Counted from the first letter of the stretch, positions 34,473 through 44,699 are shown. The stretch: 64,000 bases of DNA from Sporomusaceae bacterium FL31 (GCA_003990955.1 BIFV01000010.1:186001-250000), one strand, 5' to 3'. Notes: a model not told the origin generated them from the sequence alone. A program made the numbers and translations.

Positions 34473-35384
34473 TTAAAGTGTAAATTTATCGACTTGATTA
34501 ATTAATTCAGCAATTTCCGGTTTGGTGATTTGGGATATCGCCCCTAAAGCCTCACCTTTACGGCGCATCTCTTGATTAATCAGCGAGGAAAAGATAATAA
34601 CTGGCAGCACACTTAACTTTGGCGTTTCCTTGATTCTTTTTAACAGGTGATGCCCATCCATTTGGGGCATCTCAATATCGGTAATCACTAAATGGATATC
34701 CTCAGTAAGTTCTCTTCCATTTTGAGCGATTCGCTCCAGAGTATTCCAAGCATCACGCCCGTTTTCAAACACCAATAAGTTCGTGTAGCCTGATTCTTGT
34801 AAGGACTGAGACAGCAACTCCCTAAGCATTCTAGAATCCTCTGCTAAAAGTATCTTTTTCGTTTTTCTGGATTCAATTGTATCTAAGCTAGCTTCTGGCT
34901 TTTGTCTTAACTTCTGGGCAATTTCCGGACTTACTTCGGTTAGAATTTGCTCGAAATCAAGCAATATAATGAGTTTGTTATCCATTTTGATAATACCAGT
35001 TGCTACTTTCGTATCAATCGCGTCCGGAAGCGGCTCCATCTTTTCCCAGGATATGCGATGAATACGCAGCACTGCATTGACTAGAAATCCGATATAGGTA
35101 TTATTAAACTCACAGATAACAACATGTTGTTCTTTGCTGTCAAAATCAGCATTCTCCAGGCGAGCCCCAAGATTGATAATGGATATGACCCGCCCTCTGA
35201 GTTCAATGATGCCTTCAATAACCGGAGGCATCCCTGGAATTTTAGTAATCGGAAGCGGCCTGATAATTTCCCTTACTTTGGCAACATTAATGCCGTAATG
35301 CACGTTACCTACAGTAAACTCTACAATTTCAAATTCGTTAGTCCCTGATTCAAGCAGTATAGCACTCGACTTCACATCTTCCAC
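34473..35384 (-). CDS. cheV: Chemotaxis coupling protein CheV (CheW + receiver)
   Basis: 303 residues. CheW-like domain at about 15-150 (EIVEFTVGNVHYGINVAKVREI; IELRGRVISIINLG), then a receiver domain (about 175-300) with phospho-acceptor Asp in HLVITDIEMPQMDGHHLL, acidic pair AEDSR and lysine in TKPE. GTG 35384 was chosen because GAGGG stands 6 nt upstream; an in-frame TTG lies ahead of it. It likely couples the adjacent chemoreceptor to CheA encoded elsewhere. Confidence 0.92.
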   Translation of the reverse strand: MEDVKSSAILLESGTNEFEIVEFTVGNVHYGINVAKVREIIRPLPITKIPGMPPVIEGIIELRGRVISIINLGARLENADFDSKEQHVVICEFNNTYIGFLVNAVLRIHRISWEKMEPLPDAIDTKVATGIIKMDNKLIILLDFEQILTEVSPEIAQKLRQKPEASLDTIESRKTKKILLAEDSRMLRELLSQSLQESGYTNLLVFENGRDAWNTLERIAQNGRELTEDIHLVITDIEMPQMDGHHLLKRIKETPKLSVLPVIIFSSLINQEMRRKGEALGAISQITKPEIAELINQVDKFTL

Positions 35385-35556
35385 AAAATTCCCTCTTTCT
35401 TTCTTTATCGACAAACTTTTATGAATATTGACTATTCTTTATAATATTCTAAAAACCCTTTGTATTTTAGCAACAAATTAACATATTAAGTAATAATTAT
35501 GATATGTAGCAAAAATATACAAAAAACAATGCAATTACCCTATTTAGTATCGGAAA

Positions 35557-35592
35557 AACCAGAGGCACTCTCATGAAAGACTGCCTCTGGTT
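35557..35592 (-). terminator. Terminator of the diguanylate cyclase gene
   Basis: AACCAGAGGCA / TGCCTCTGGTT (11 bp), minus-strand tail TTTCCGATAC. The remaining DNA between here and cheV (35385-35556) is AT-rich, presumably promoter, with nothing else I can support. Confidence 0.8.
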
Positions 35593-35680
35593 GCTTTATT
35601 GCTAATATTTTGTTTTTACGCCCTGATGAAATCATTTCATGCCCAAGCAATGACTAGTTTAGTACATTCAGTCATACTGG

Positions 35681-37207
35681 TCAACAATGTTCAAATAAGG
35701 TAACTTTATTACGCGTAAGCTTGCTGGTATATAGAGCTTTATCTGCATAATCAAGTAATACTTGAGCATCTTTCGAATGATCCGGCATAGATGCTATTCC
35801 AATACTTGTAGAACAACCTGATTCTAATTGTTCAAATAAAACACGGATCCTTTCGCCTATTTCTTGTGCTTGATCTGAGTTAGCACCTCTAAGAACAACG
35901 GCAAATTCGTCACCACCATAACGGAAAGCTGATTTCCCACCGACAACGTTCGTCATGATTTGAGCAAGACTTTTTAATAACTCATCTCCCATTAAATGAC
36001 CTTGCGTATCATTGTAGCGTTTAAAATAGTCGAGATCTATGAGAAGTATAGAAGCTTTAGTGATAAGACCCTCAGCGAATTCTTTCGTCAAGGATTCAAC
36101 AGAGCTATTGAAACTTTTTCGATTGTAAATACCGGTAAGTCCATCTATTTGGGCTTCACCTGAAAGTTTTGCATATAATTGCTCTAATTCTTCCACTGTT
36201 TCGTTATATGAGATAACTAATTCTTTAATATCATCTTCCGTTTCCGCCTCTATGTTCTCTAGCCTATTGTATTTACCTACCCGGAGAGAAGCAAAAGCCT
36301 GCGTAACCCTACTTAAAGGCTTCGTGATACGTCCTATTGAGATTGTTGATATCAGTAAAAACAATATTGTCATAATTCCTAGCGTAATGATGACACCATA
36401 GGTTAATGGCTTCTGCATTTCCTCTAATTCGGAAACTGGTGTTTGAACAACTGCAATCCAGTGAGTTTTGGGACCTTGTGCGATCGATGAGTAATATTCC
36501 TTCCCATCTTTATCTTTAAAGATAAAGATTTTTTTCCCATCGGTTAATCCTTGCTGGAAACTCTCAAAAGCAACATGCCGATTGCCTATTATTTCCTTGT
36601 TAGGATGATAGAGAATAGTGCCATCACTATCCAAGATTGCAATTGATCCGTTGCGTCCAAACTCCCGGTTCTCAAATAAATCAGCAAAATGGCTTTCCCT
36701 TATCCAAATGATTCCTGCGACAACACCTGCTATTGAGCCATTACTTTCTTTGATAGGGACGGCAACAGCAATGACTTGTCTATTATCTAGACCCTGAAAA
36801 ACTCCGGTAATAACGGTTTTCCCTTGCATTGCTCCTTGAAAATATTCACGAAATGCCACATTCTGACCAATCAACGAATCTTCATAATTACCTGCATTAA
36901 CAATAACCCCTTTATCATCAGTAACAATCAATGCATTGATATCTGGTAGCATTGTAGCTGCCAAGTCAAGCTTATCTTTATCAGTTCTTAACTGTTCCAC
37001 TTGGGCTATATGCTTTAATGAGTTTTCGGTTCTATCTATTAAGGTTCTCAGCTGCCGAATTTGATTATTGGCACCCTCCTCGTTCATCTGTGCTATTAAT
37101 CGTTCCCCTGTTAAGCGTATTATATAGTGAGTTCCCCATATTTGTACTACTGCAGTCAATAATATTAAAAGTGTAATAACCCATTTGATTTTCGTTGATA
37201 ACTTCAT
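35681..37207 (-). CDS. Membrane diguanylate cyclase (dCache-HAMP-GGDEF)
   Basis: 508 residues. Membrane helices at about 8-27 and 275-297 flank an extracellular double-Cache domain (about 35-270; ILDSDGTILYHPNKEIIG). HAMP at about 298-350, then GGDEF domain (about 345-505). The active site is intact: RYGGDEF near 430. The product-inhibition I-site (RxxD, five residues before GGDEF) is absent (GGKSAF instead). It should make c-di-GMP in response to an outside ligand. Confidence 0.92.
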   Translation of the reverse strand: MKLSTKIKWVITLLILLTAVVQIWGTHYIIRLTGERLIAQMNEEGANNQIRQLRTLIDRTENSLKHIAQVEQLRTDKDKLDLAATMLPDINALIVTDDKGVIVNAGNYEDSLIGQNVAFREYFQGAMQGKTVITGVFQGLDNRQVIAVAVPIKESNGSIAGVVAGIIWIRESHFADLFENREFGRNGSIAILDSDGTILYHPNKEIIGNRHVAFESFQQGLTDGKKIFIFKDKDGKEYYSSIAQGPKTHWIAVVQTPVSELEEMQKPLTYGVIITLGIMTILFLLISTISIGRITKPLSRVTQAFASLRVGKYNRLENIEAETEDDIKELVISYNETVEELEQLYAKLSGEAQIDGLTGIYNRKSFNSSVESLTKEFAEGLITKASILLIDLDYFKRYNDTQGHLMGDELLKSLAQIMTNVVGGKSAFRYGGDEFAVVLRGANSDQAQEIGERIRVLFEQLESGCSTSIGIASMPDHSKDAQVLLDYADKALYTSKLTRNKVTLFEHC

Positions 37208-37351
37208 CTATTTACCGCCTTATTAGAATAAGATTCTATTCGACAAATTTACAATTTTACCTTTCTATCACTTATGTCGCTCTAATAACCTCCGCATACA
37301 GCTAGCCCAATCCCTATACCACTTGTTTACATTCAAAGCTTAATTCATTAA

Positions 37352-37385
37352 AATAAGACCACTATCTACAGATAGTGGTCTTATT
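37352..37385 (-). terminator. Terminator of dnaB
   Basis: AATAAGACCACTATC / GATAGTGGTCTTATT (15 bp perfect, 4-nt loop), minus-strand tail TTAATGAATTAAG; 50 nt past the dnaB stop. Confidence 0.8.
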
Positions 37386-37435
37386 GCATTATACGGATAT
37401 AATCTATTTCACTATATGGTCCCAACGACAAACAA

Positions 37436-38767
37436 CTAGCCTTGCATTCTGGACAAATCACTGAATTTCGTAAATTGCTTATGGAAGAAGAGCTGAACAG
37501 TATCGACCGGACCATTCCGGTGCTTAGCAATGATGACTTCGGTAATATTCTTATTCTCGGTGTCAGGGTTATAGTAATCCTCACGATATAAGAACGCCAC
37601 AATATCGGCATCTTGCTCCAGTGATCCTGATTCACGCAAGTCACTCAGCATCGGCTTTTTGACCTGACGTGACTCAACACTGCGGCTCAACTGGGACAAG
37701 GCAATAACCGGAACATTAATCTCTCTGGCCAGGGCTTTCAGAGAACGGGAAATTTCGGAGATTTCCTGCTGACGGTTTTCGCCGCCTTTACTGCCACTGC
37801 CTTGCATCAATTGCAGATAGTCAATAATAATTAGCTTAAGATCATGCTCAATTTTTAGGCGGCGGGCTTTTGAGCGCATTTCCATGACTGTGATCCCGGC
37901 CGTGTCATCAATAAAGATGGGGGCTGATGACAGTCGGTCGGCTGCACTGATGAGTTTAGACCAATCCCGGTCCTCCAGCTCACCAATCCGCAAACGCTGT
38001 GAATCAATGGAAGCTTCGGCACACAGCATCCGCTGCACCAGCTGCTCCTTGGACATCTCCAGGCTAAAGAAGGCTACCGCTTGCTTCTCACGGATGGCGA
38101 CATTGGAAGCAATATTGAGCGTAAAGGCGGTTTTACCCATACTGGGACGAGCCGCCACTAGGATCAAGTCAGAAGCCTGTAGGCCTGAAGTCAGGCGGTC
38201 TAAATCTTTAAAGCCTGATGCCAGCCCGGTAATCCCGCCTTTCGAGGCATAGAGCTGCTCAATCTTACCAAAGGCATCAAAGATAATGCTTTTTATTGGT
38301 GTAAAATCGCCGCCAATTTTGCGCCCGGAGACTTCTAAGATCATTTTCTCGGCTTTATCTAAAATATTCGCAACTTCTTCACTGGCTTCATAGCCCATAC
38401 CGGCAATATTGGTTGCCGAATTGATGAGCTGCCGCAGCAGTGATTTTTCTTCAACAATTTTACCATGATAAATGATATTAGCCGCAGTCGGCACACTATT
38501 GGCCAATGATGTTATGTAAGCAATCCCGCCAGCATTCTCCAGCTTATCAGATTTACGCAAATATTCGGTTACCGTAACTAAATCCACTGGTTCATTTTTA
38601 TTAAATAACTCTTGCATGGCACCAAAAATTAACCGGTGAGCTTCTCGGTAAAAATCTTCTGAGCGGAGAAATTCGGCCACTTTGGAAATGGCTTCACGCT
38701 CTATCAGCATGCCACCAAGTACTGCTTGTTCAGCTTCTAGGTTTTGGGGTGGTATTCTTTCAATCAA
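37436..38767 (-). CDS. dnaB: Replicative DNA helicase
   Basis: 443 residues. N-terminal DnaB domain (about 3-105, beginning IERIPPQNLEAEQAVLGG) and RecA-like helicase domain with Walker A ARPSMGKTA (near 208) and Walker B LIIIDYLQLMQG. Start TTG 38767 was preferred because GGAGGTAG lies 8 nt upstream and the protein then begins MIERIPPQ as in relatives; ATG 38785 lies ahead of that ribosome site. It follows lonC, with a terminator between. Confidence 0.96.
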   Translation of the reverse strand: MIERIPPQNLEAEQAVLGGMLIEREAISKVAEFLRSEDFYREAHRLIFGAMQELFNKNEPVDLVTVTEYLRKSDKLENAGGIAYITSLANSVPTAANIIYHGKIVEEKSLLRQLINSATNIAGMGYEASEEVANILDKAEKMILEVSGRKIGGDFTPIKSIIFDAFGKIEQLYASKGGITGLASGFKDLDRLTSGLQASDLILVAARPSMGKTAFTLNIASNVAIREKQAVAFFSLEMSKEQLVQRMLCAEASIDSQRLRIGELEDRDWSKLISAADRLSSAPIFIDDTAGITVMEMRSKARRLKIEHDLKLIIIDYLQLMQGSGSKGGENRQQEISEISRSLKALAREINVPVIALSQLSRSVESRQVKKPMLSDLRESGSLEQDADIVAFLYREDYYNPDTENKNITEVIIAKHRNGPVDTVQLFFHKQFTKFSDLSRMQG

Positions 38768-38810
38768 GTAAACTACCTCCTGCATTGGAACACGTACAAT
38801 TTTTAAAAAT

Positions 38811-38830
38811 AGGGCGGCTTACGCCGCCCT
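38811..38830 (-). terminator. Terminator of lonC
   Basis: AGGGCGGC / GCCGCCCT stem (8 bp, 4-nt loop), followed on the minus strand by ATTTTTAAAAATTG; 23 nt past the lonC stop. Confidence 0.85.
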
Positions 38831-38852
38831 CACTACTCGTTCATTGGTTTCT

Positions 38853-40784
38853 TTACGCACTGACTTCATCGGTATCCGGAAACAGTATGGCTAACGCTTG
38901 CTCTGCGGTTTCTACAGGTCGAATATCAAGCCCTAAATGGCCTTTTGAAATATCCTGTTCATTCTCACTTGGAATAACCAGTGTGGTAATGCCAGCTTGC
39001 TTAGCACCATAGGCTTTTTCAAATACACCGCCTACAGCTTTTACTTTCCCTTGAATGGAAATCTCACCAGTAACAGCAACATCCTGTCGAATAGGTCGGC
39101 CAGAAATTGCTGAGATCACAGCAGCCAGAATAGCAGTACCGGCTGAAGGTCCATCAATACGGCCACCACCGATAATGTTAATGTGGATATCATAATTACT
39201 CAGATCTTCACCGGTAAGCTTACGAACTACCGCAGCCGCATTAAAGACCGAGTCTTTTGCCATACTGCCGGCAGTGTCGTTAAAGCGCATATGCCCTTTG
39301 CCTTTTTCGGCACTAGGGAACGCCACGGCTTCAATTTCCAATACTGAACCAAGATATCCGGCTACCCCAAGACCAAAGACTTTACCGACTTCACTGCGGG
39401 TCGAAGCCTTTTGATTCACAAAAGGACTCAACCGGCTAACCTGCACAACCCGGTAAACGTCTTCTTTGGTGATGACCAGCTCGGGTTGACTTTCCTCGCC
39501 TTCGCGATAGAGCGCCAAGCCATAAGCATCAGCTAAAATATTGATGGCTTTACGGCCTTCAATGGTATACTCGCTAATTAAACGCGGTACATCCGGGTCA
39601 ACCTGCACTTCTAGTTTAACAGCAGCGTTGTAGACAATCTCTTCAATGTGCTTAGGTGTAAGCGGTTCAAAGTAAATTTCGGCACAACGGGATCGTACTG
39701 CTGGATTAATATCACCGGAATCACGAGTGGTAGCGCCAATGAGAATAAAGTCGGCAGGAGCGCCTTCTTCAAATAATTTCTTAATATATTTCGGTACATT
39801 CGGGTCTGTTGAATCATAATAGGTTGAATCAAAGGATACCCGCTTGTCCTCAAGAACTTTCAGTAGTTTATTTTGCAGCATAGGATCCATTTCGCCTATT
39901 TCGTCAATAAACAAAATACCACCATGTGCATCAGTGACCAAACCTGGCTTTGGTTCAGGAATGCCAGTCTCGGCTAAATCACGTCGAGCCCCCTGGTAGA
40001 TCGGATCATGGACTGACCCTAATAATGGATTGGTCATATCCCGCGGGTCCCACCGCAAAGTAGTCCCGTCAACTTCAATAAAAGGTGCCTCTTGCGCGAA
40101 TGGTGTGAATTTCAGCTTTTTAGCTTCTTCCAAAACCAAACGGGCAGCGGTAGTCTTACCAACCCCTGGAGGTCCATAAACAATCAGATGCTGCGGGTAT
40201 GGCGATGCCAATTTAGCACGCAATGACTCAACAGCACGTTCTTGACCGACAATTTCACTAAGATTTGCCGGGCGCAAAAGCTCCATCAAAGATTTAGTCA
40301 GTTTCTTTTGTTCAAGCTTTTCCAGCATAGCAAACTTCTTTAGCGTTTGCGGGCTTTCTACGCTTTGTTCTTCTTTGAGGACTTGCATCTTGATTTCTCT
40401 AACATATTCTTGATGGCGTTCTTCCATTTTTTCGACGATTTTTTTCTCAATCTTTTCTTCCACAGCTCGTCGTGCCATCAAATCCGCTAGTTCTTCTTCA
40501 ACATCCTCGAGAATTGCCGGTATTTCTTCATACGTTGGCACTTTATCTACGGTCGGATCTTCGAATACCAGCTTCTGTAAAGCCAGGACTCGTTCTGGAA
40601 CGCTCTCAGAGCGCATCAGTTCAAGTGCATCTAGCTTGCCAGCTTTAAGTACAACCTTCTCTGATCCTAAAATGCCGGACAGCAATCCATATATGGCTGC
40701 AACTTGACGTTTTAATTGATCATCGGTTGTAATCTTGCTTGTAGCTGGTTCCTTGCGGAGAAATTTGTTAAAAAAATCTTTCAT
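38853..40784 (-). CDS. lonC: Lon-family ATP-dependent protease LonC
   Basis: 643 residues. Charged coiled-coil-like segment (about 85-165) replaces the LonA N-domain. AAA+ module with Walker A GPPGVGKTT (near 205) and Walker B GGILFIDEIGEMD. C-terminal Lon protease with the catalytic serine in GPSAGTAIL (near 560) and the lysine in GKVKAVGGVFEKAYGAK. This architecture fits LonC, a family confined to a subset of endospore formers. ATG 40784 is set by AGAGGAC. It follows rplI. Confidence 0.88.
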   Translation of the reverse strand: MKDFFNKFLRKEPATSKITTDDQLKRQVAAIYGLLSGILGSEKVVLKAGKLDALELMRSESVPERVLALQKLVFEDPTVDKVPTYEEIPAILEDVEEELADLMARRAVEEKIEKKIVEKMEERHQEYVREIKMQVLKEEQSVESPQTLKKFAMLEKLEQKKLTKSLMELLRPANLSEIVGQERAVESLRAKLASPYPQHLIVYGPPGVGKTTAARLVLEEAKKLKFTPFAQEAPFIEVDGTTLRWDPRDMTNPLLGSVHDPIYQGARRDLAETGIPEPKPGLVTDAHGGILFIDEIGEMDPMLQNKLLKVLEDKRVSFDSTYYDSTDPNVPKYIKKLFEEGAPADFILIGATTRDSGDINPAVRSRCAEIYFEPLTPKHIEEIVYNAAVKLEVQVDPDVPRLISEYTIEGRKAINILADAYGLALYREGEESQPELVITKEDVYRVVQVSRLSPFVNQKASTRSEVGKVFGLGVAGYLGSVLEIEAVAFPSAEKGKGHMRFNDTAGSMAKDSVFNAAAVVRKLTGEDLSNYDIHINIIGGGRIDGPSAGTAILAAVISAISGRPIRQDVAVTGEISIQGKVKAVGGVFEKAYGAKQAGITTLVIPSENEQDISKGHLGLDIRPVETAEQALAILFPDTDEVSA

Positions 40785-40800
40785 AGTTTTAGTCCTCTTT

Positions 40801-41247
40801 CTAACCTGCGATGATATGAACTTGTATCCGGCTAGTAATCTCAGGATGAACCTTAATTGTAACCGGATATGTACCAGTCGCTTTGATGGCATCTTTCAGC
40901 TCAATCTTACGCTTATCTAATTCTATTTTATGTTGTGCATTCAGTGCATCGGCAACATCTTTCACCGTAACTGCGCCAAATAATTTGCCGCCTTCACCAG
41001 TCTTGACCGCGATGGTCACTTCCAGTTTACTCAATTGCGCGGCCATCAGCTTTGCTTCATCAATGGCTCGCTGTTGCTTGCGAGCCTCTGAAGCTTTCTG
41101 TTGCGTAATACTATTTACATTGGTTGCAGTTGCTTCCACGGCTAATTTTTTAGGCAATAGAAAATTACGGGCATAACCTTCCGAAACCTCTAGAACATCG
41201 CCTTTTTTACCAAGCTTTTTAACTTCTTCCTGTAGAATTACTTTCAT
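40801..41247 (-). CDS. rplI: 50S ribosomal protein L9
   Basis: 148 residues, typical length. The N-terminal RNA-binding domain MKVILQEEVKKLGKKGD and GYARNFLLPKKLA (about 26-38) is diagnostic. ATG 41247 follows GAGGAG. The start overlaps the gdpP end by 29 nt. Confidence 0.97.
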   Translation of the reverse strand: MKVILQEEVKKLGKKGDVLEVSEGYARNFLLPKKLAVEATATNVNSITQQKASEARKQQRAIDEAKLMAAQLSKLEVTIAVKTGEGGKLFGAVTVKDVADALNAQHKIELDKRKIELKDAIKATGTYPVTIKVHPEITSRIQVHIIAG

Positions 41248-43225
41248 TTTGTTCACTCTCCTCAATATACTTGGTGCTAAGTTCAATGACCTTACTCCTT
41301 ACCTCAGATAACGTTGCATTCCTAACCTGGGCACCCGCTACGGTCTGATGACCGCCTCCGCCGAGTTGTTCCATAATCACCTGAACATTGACCTCACCGT
41401 GAGACCGGGCACTAACCCCAATACCATCATCTTCAAGGTAAAATAACACTATACTAATTTTTACGCCTTCTATTTTAAGCATCATATCAGCCGCTTGGGC
41501 TGCAATAACTTGAGCATTTTTTATATTGACTGGGCAGGTCGCCAAAATGACCCCATCTGACAGCATCTCGGCATTGGCCAATACTTCGGATCGCGCCCGG
41601 GTAGCGGCATAATCCATGCGAAATAAGAATCGGATCAAGGAAGGATCTGCTCCTGACCGGCGCAAATACGCGGCAGCATCAAACGTTCTTACCCCGGTTT
41701 GTACGGCAAAATTCTTGGTATCCACCACAATGCCTGCATACAGTGCCGTTGCATCAATCCTTGTTAAATCCACTGTTTCATCAAAATACATGAGCAGTTC
41801 AGTAATAAGCTCACTGGTTGATGATGAAGATGGCTCCAGATAGACAAGCAACGGACTAATAATAAACTCTTCTGAGCGGCGATGATGATCAATCACTACC
41901 ACTTTGTCGATCCGCTCCAGCAGTTCAGGTGCGGCCGTCAATTCCGGACGGTGAGTATCTACCACAAACAGTACAGGATTCTCCAAATGTAAAGCATTTG
42001 CCTGAGCAGGAGATATTAAGATCTCTTTATAATCTTCGTATTCATCAAATAGCTCCCGCAGTTTGCTAACAGCCGTATTGTTTTGACTAATAGCAATATA
42101 CACTTTTTTACCAAGATGGCGAGCCATTTTGGCAACACCAATGGCAGAGCCTAAACTGTCAAAATCTTCATTGTTGTGCCCCATGATCAGAACCATATCG
42201 GCTGCGCCGATAATTTCCCGGATAGTATGGGCCACAGTACGAGCCTTAACACGGGTATTCTTCTCGACCGCCTTAGCCTTACCACCATAAAACTGGACTT
42301 TACCACCGACATGCACAGCCGCCTGATCACCGCCTCTGCCGAGAGCCAAATCCAGACCTGCCTGTGCGCGATCACCTAAGTCAGCCATCGAAACACGGTC
42401 AGCCACAACTCCCATACTCAGAGTAACGGGGAATTTATGACTGCCATGGATAGCCCGAACTTTATCTAAAATATCAAACTTATCTTGCAAAGCCTTATCC
42501 AGCGACCGACGGCTAAAGAGGGCAATATACATATCCTCTGCATATCTTTTTAGAAAGCCGTCCAGCTCGATCATCCATTCGGTCAACAATTTATTGACCT
42601 CTACCAAAATTACGGAGCGCTGCTTATCACTCAATCCCTGTAAAACATCGTCATAATTGTCAATCTGAATATACGCGAGCACTGGCATATTATCGCAGCA
42701 CTCAACCCGCAGCGTCTCGGTGGAGGTAATATCAGTAATATACAGGACTAAAAATTGTTCGTCAGGTTTTAGTTCGCTCAATAGCTTAGGAATAACCTGA
42801 TAGTGGCGATTATGATTACTAAAATTTTGTCGATCCGGCTTTTCCCATAATAGCTCCAATGGCAAATCCGGCCAGACTTTCAAAATTGATCCACTTAGTT
42901 TTAATTTTCCACCTGTCCAATCAGCTAAAACGTCGTTACCCCAATACAGCCTGCCAGTTGAATCCACCAGGGCAATGGCAATCGGCAATTTCTGAATCGC
43001 ATAAGCAGAAAGCTCACCAACATTTTGAATCATACTGGACAGATAGGCATTCAGTTCTTTTTGCTGCTGAATGTGGCGCTCCCGTCCATACAAATACAGC
43101 GCTAACAGCAATATACTCCCTAGAACAGCGACCGACTTGTTATAAAACATAATGACTAACAACAATACTGCTGCAACAGTCAAATAAATTCGAGTATCTA
43201 ACCAAATTGAAGGACCTTGAGGCAT
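41219..43225 (-). CDS. gdpP: c-di-AMP phosphodiesterase GdpP (DHH/DHHA1, PAS, degenerate GGDEF)
   Basis: 668 residues. Two N-terminal membrane helices (about 10-55), PAS-like segment (about 75-165), degenerate GGDEF domain (about 165-300, with no GGDEF motif), then DHH domain with MGHNNEDFDSLGS (near 342), DTHRPE and VVIDHHRR, and DHHA1 with GGGGHQTVAGA near 640. Cleaves c-di-AMP. ATG 43225 follows TGGAGG. Conserved location between yybS and rplI. Confidence 0.94.
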   Translation of the reverse strand: MPQGPSIWLDTRIYLTVAAVLLLVIMFYNKSVAVLGSILLLALYLYGRERHIQQQKELNAYLSSMIQNVGELSAYAIQKLPIAIALVDSTGRLYWGNDVLADWTGGKLKLSGSILKVWPDLPLELLWEKPDRQNFSNHNRHYQVIPKLLSELKPDEQFLVLYITDITSTETLRVECCDNMPVLAYIQIDNYDDVLQGLSDKQRSVILVEVNKLLTEWMIELDGFLKRYAEDMYIALFSRRSLDKALQDKFDILDKVRAIHGSHKFPVTLSMGVVADRVSMADLGDRAQAGLDLALGRGGDQAAVHVGGKVQFYGGKAKAVEKNTRVKARTVAHTIREIIGAADMVLIMGHNNEDFDSLGSAIGVAKMARHLGKKVYIAISQNNTAVSKLRELFDEYEDYKEILISPAQANALHLENPVLFVVDTHRPELTAAPELLERIDKVVVIDHHRRSEEFIISPLLVYLEPSSSSTSELITELLMYFDETVDLTRIDATALYAGIVVDTKNFAVQTGVRTFDAAAYLRRSGADPSLIRFLFRMDYAATRARSEVLANAEMLSDGVILATCPVNIKNAQVIAAQAADMMLKIEGVKISIVLFYLEDDGIGVSARSHGEVNVQVIMEQLGGGGHQTVAGAQVRNATLSEVRSKVIELSTKYIEESEQNESNSTGRS

Positions 43226-43257
43226 AGTGTTAACCTCCATTAAGCTCAAACCGCATG

Positions 43258-44214
43258 TTAATAACGCGGCCCGCGCAGTTGACGATAGTCAAACGCCATA
43301 TCAAAGGCGCCTGCTACGACTAAGATCTGAGTGAACAGACCGTTAGTAAAGATTAAGAATAGTATAATACCCCGCGAGAGCCTTGACAATTTGTATTTAT
43401 CGGAAAGGAAGTAAAATAACGCCAAGCCTTGGATAAACAGCAGGGTACTTGTGATAACCTGGAAGTTGACGGCAATATGATAAAGTTCAGTGATGTGCCG
43501 GCTATTTCCCCAATACATGCCAACTAGGGCCAGTAAATAAATATAAACAATATAGCCAGGCATGGACCAGTCTTTAAACGGCGGAAATGAAGGGACCTGC
43601 TGTCCAAGCTTTTTGAGTACAATCTTTGCTATCATAAAGTTAAGATAAGTATCAGCAATAGCGGCCAAAACAAATCCTGCCGGCAATATAATTTTCATAA
43701 ACTGAAGCATGGTCTGCATATTTGTTGCAATGGTCGCAATATCTTCTTCTTTCATGCCCAGGCTGCGATACATTTGCACAGCTTGATCAAAAGCCTGGCC
43801 AAGCGCTTCAGTCTGCATATTCAAAGGATTAATTCCCATTACAGCGGCACTGATTAACAACACCGCCACTTTGGAAAGCAGCGAGGCAACCGAGCCCCAC
43901 AGGAGTGTCTTAACAGGATGAAATTCTGACCTTAGCGAATGTCCCAGAACAATCCCAATAAGCCCAAAGCCTACAACTACACCGACTGCCTGCAGCGGAT
44001 GTACCAGCATGGCAATAATGATCCCGGCTACGAAGGTTGCCATAATACTCCATTTATAGCCATGACGGACCCCAAGCAGAATAATAGGAACCGGCCAGAT
44101 CAAATTTACAAAAGGTCCGACAAACGGCATATAGGCACTAATTAATGCAAATACAATGGCAATTGAAGCTAAAATTCCGCCTTCAACCATAGGCCTTACA
44201 CGATTATGCTGCAT
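43258..44214 (-). CDS. YybS-family membrane protein (DUF2232)
   Basis: 318 residues with about eight membrane helices. The N-terminus (VEGGILASIAIVFALISAYMP, shown here as a region marker) and SIMATFVAGIIIAML resemble YybS, a Firmicutes protein regularly encoded next to gdpP and rplI. Function unknown. The gene ends 33 nt before gdpP. Confidence 0.83.
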   Translation of the reverse strand: MQHNRVRPMVEGGILASIAIVFALISAYMPFVGPFVNLIWPVPIILLGVRHGYKWSIMATFVAGIIIAMLVHPLQAVGVVVGFGLIGIVLGHSLRSEFHPVKTLLWGSVASLLSKVAVLLISAAVMGINPLNMQTEALGQAFDQAVQMYRSLGMKEEDIATIATNMQTMLQFMKIILPAGFVLAAIADTYLNFMIAKIVLKKLGQQVPSFPPFKDWSMPGYIVYIYLLALVGMYWGNSRHITELYHIAVNFQVITSTLLFIQGLALFYFLSDKYKLSRLSRGIILFLIFTNGLFTQILVVAGAFDMAFDYRQLRGPRY

Positions 44215-44219
44215 CTATT

Positions 44220-44528
44220 TCACCTCTTCTGACGGAGATGTCGCTGGTATTCGGAAAAATCACCAAACCATTTCTCCACATCATTTTCTTTTTTTATATT
44301 TTGACTTAAACGTGTTACTATAGCCTCATCCAAATCGGCAAAATTAATACCCAGTCTTCTCCCTAAAACAAAACAAGAAATAACAATAGAAGCCAAGCCA
44401 TCACGAATAGCTTGTTCACTGTTCTTGGCCATAGCCTGATATAGCTGGCCAACATTAGCGACCAGCTCTGCTTTTAACCATTCTATGAGACGCATTTTGC
44501 GGAGAATTTCTGATTCGTGGGAAAACAA
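44220..44528 (-). CDS. MazG-like family protein
   Basis: 102 residues, helical. The segment RLIEWLKAELVANVGQLYQAM (about 13-33) and a central hydrophobic helix fit the small MazG-like group that sits before yybS in Negativicutes and Clostridia. The acidic residues of a true MazG pyrophosphatase (EExxE) are not obvious, so catalysis is doubtful. TTG start behind GGGAGGGG. The gene ends 5 nt before yybS. Confidence 0.68.
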   Translation of the reverse strand: MFSHESEILRKMRLIEWLKAELVANVGQLYQAMAKNSEQAIRDGLASIVISCFVLGRRLGINFADLDEAIVTRLSQNIKKENDVEKWFGDFSEYQRHLRQKR

Positions 44529-44699
44529 AGGACAACCCCTCCCTTAAACCTTCCCATTAATATTCGCAGATCAACTGCCTTCTTCCTGCTTGAGCTTGAT
44601 GAAAATCAAAATCAGCCTGCTGCATATATTTCCAAAGCCTTGTCAATCGCATCACTACTCACATTACCTGAGCTGCAGAGCATTAAAGAAAAGAATAAT

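Noticed and set aside
44612..44683. 23-codon minus-strand frame after the rpsR terminator
   Set aside because: No ribosome site and no motif; it probably lies in the leader of the mazG-like gene.
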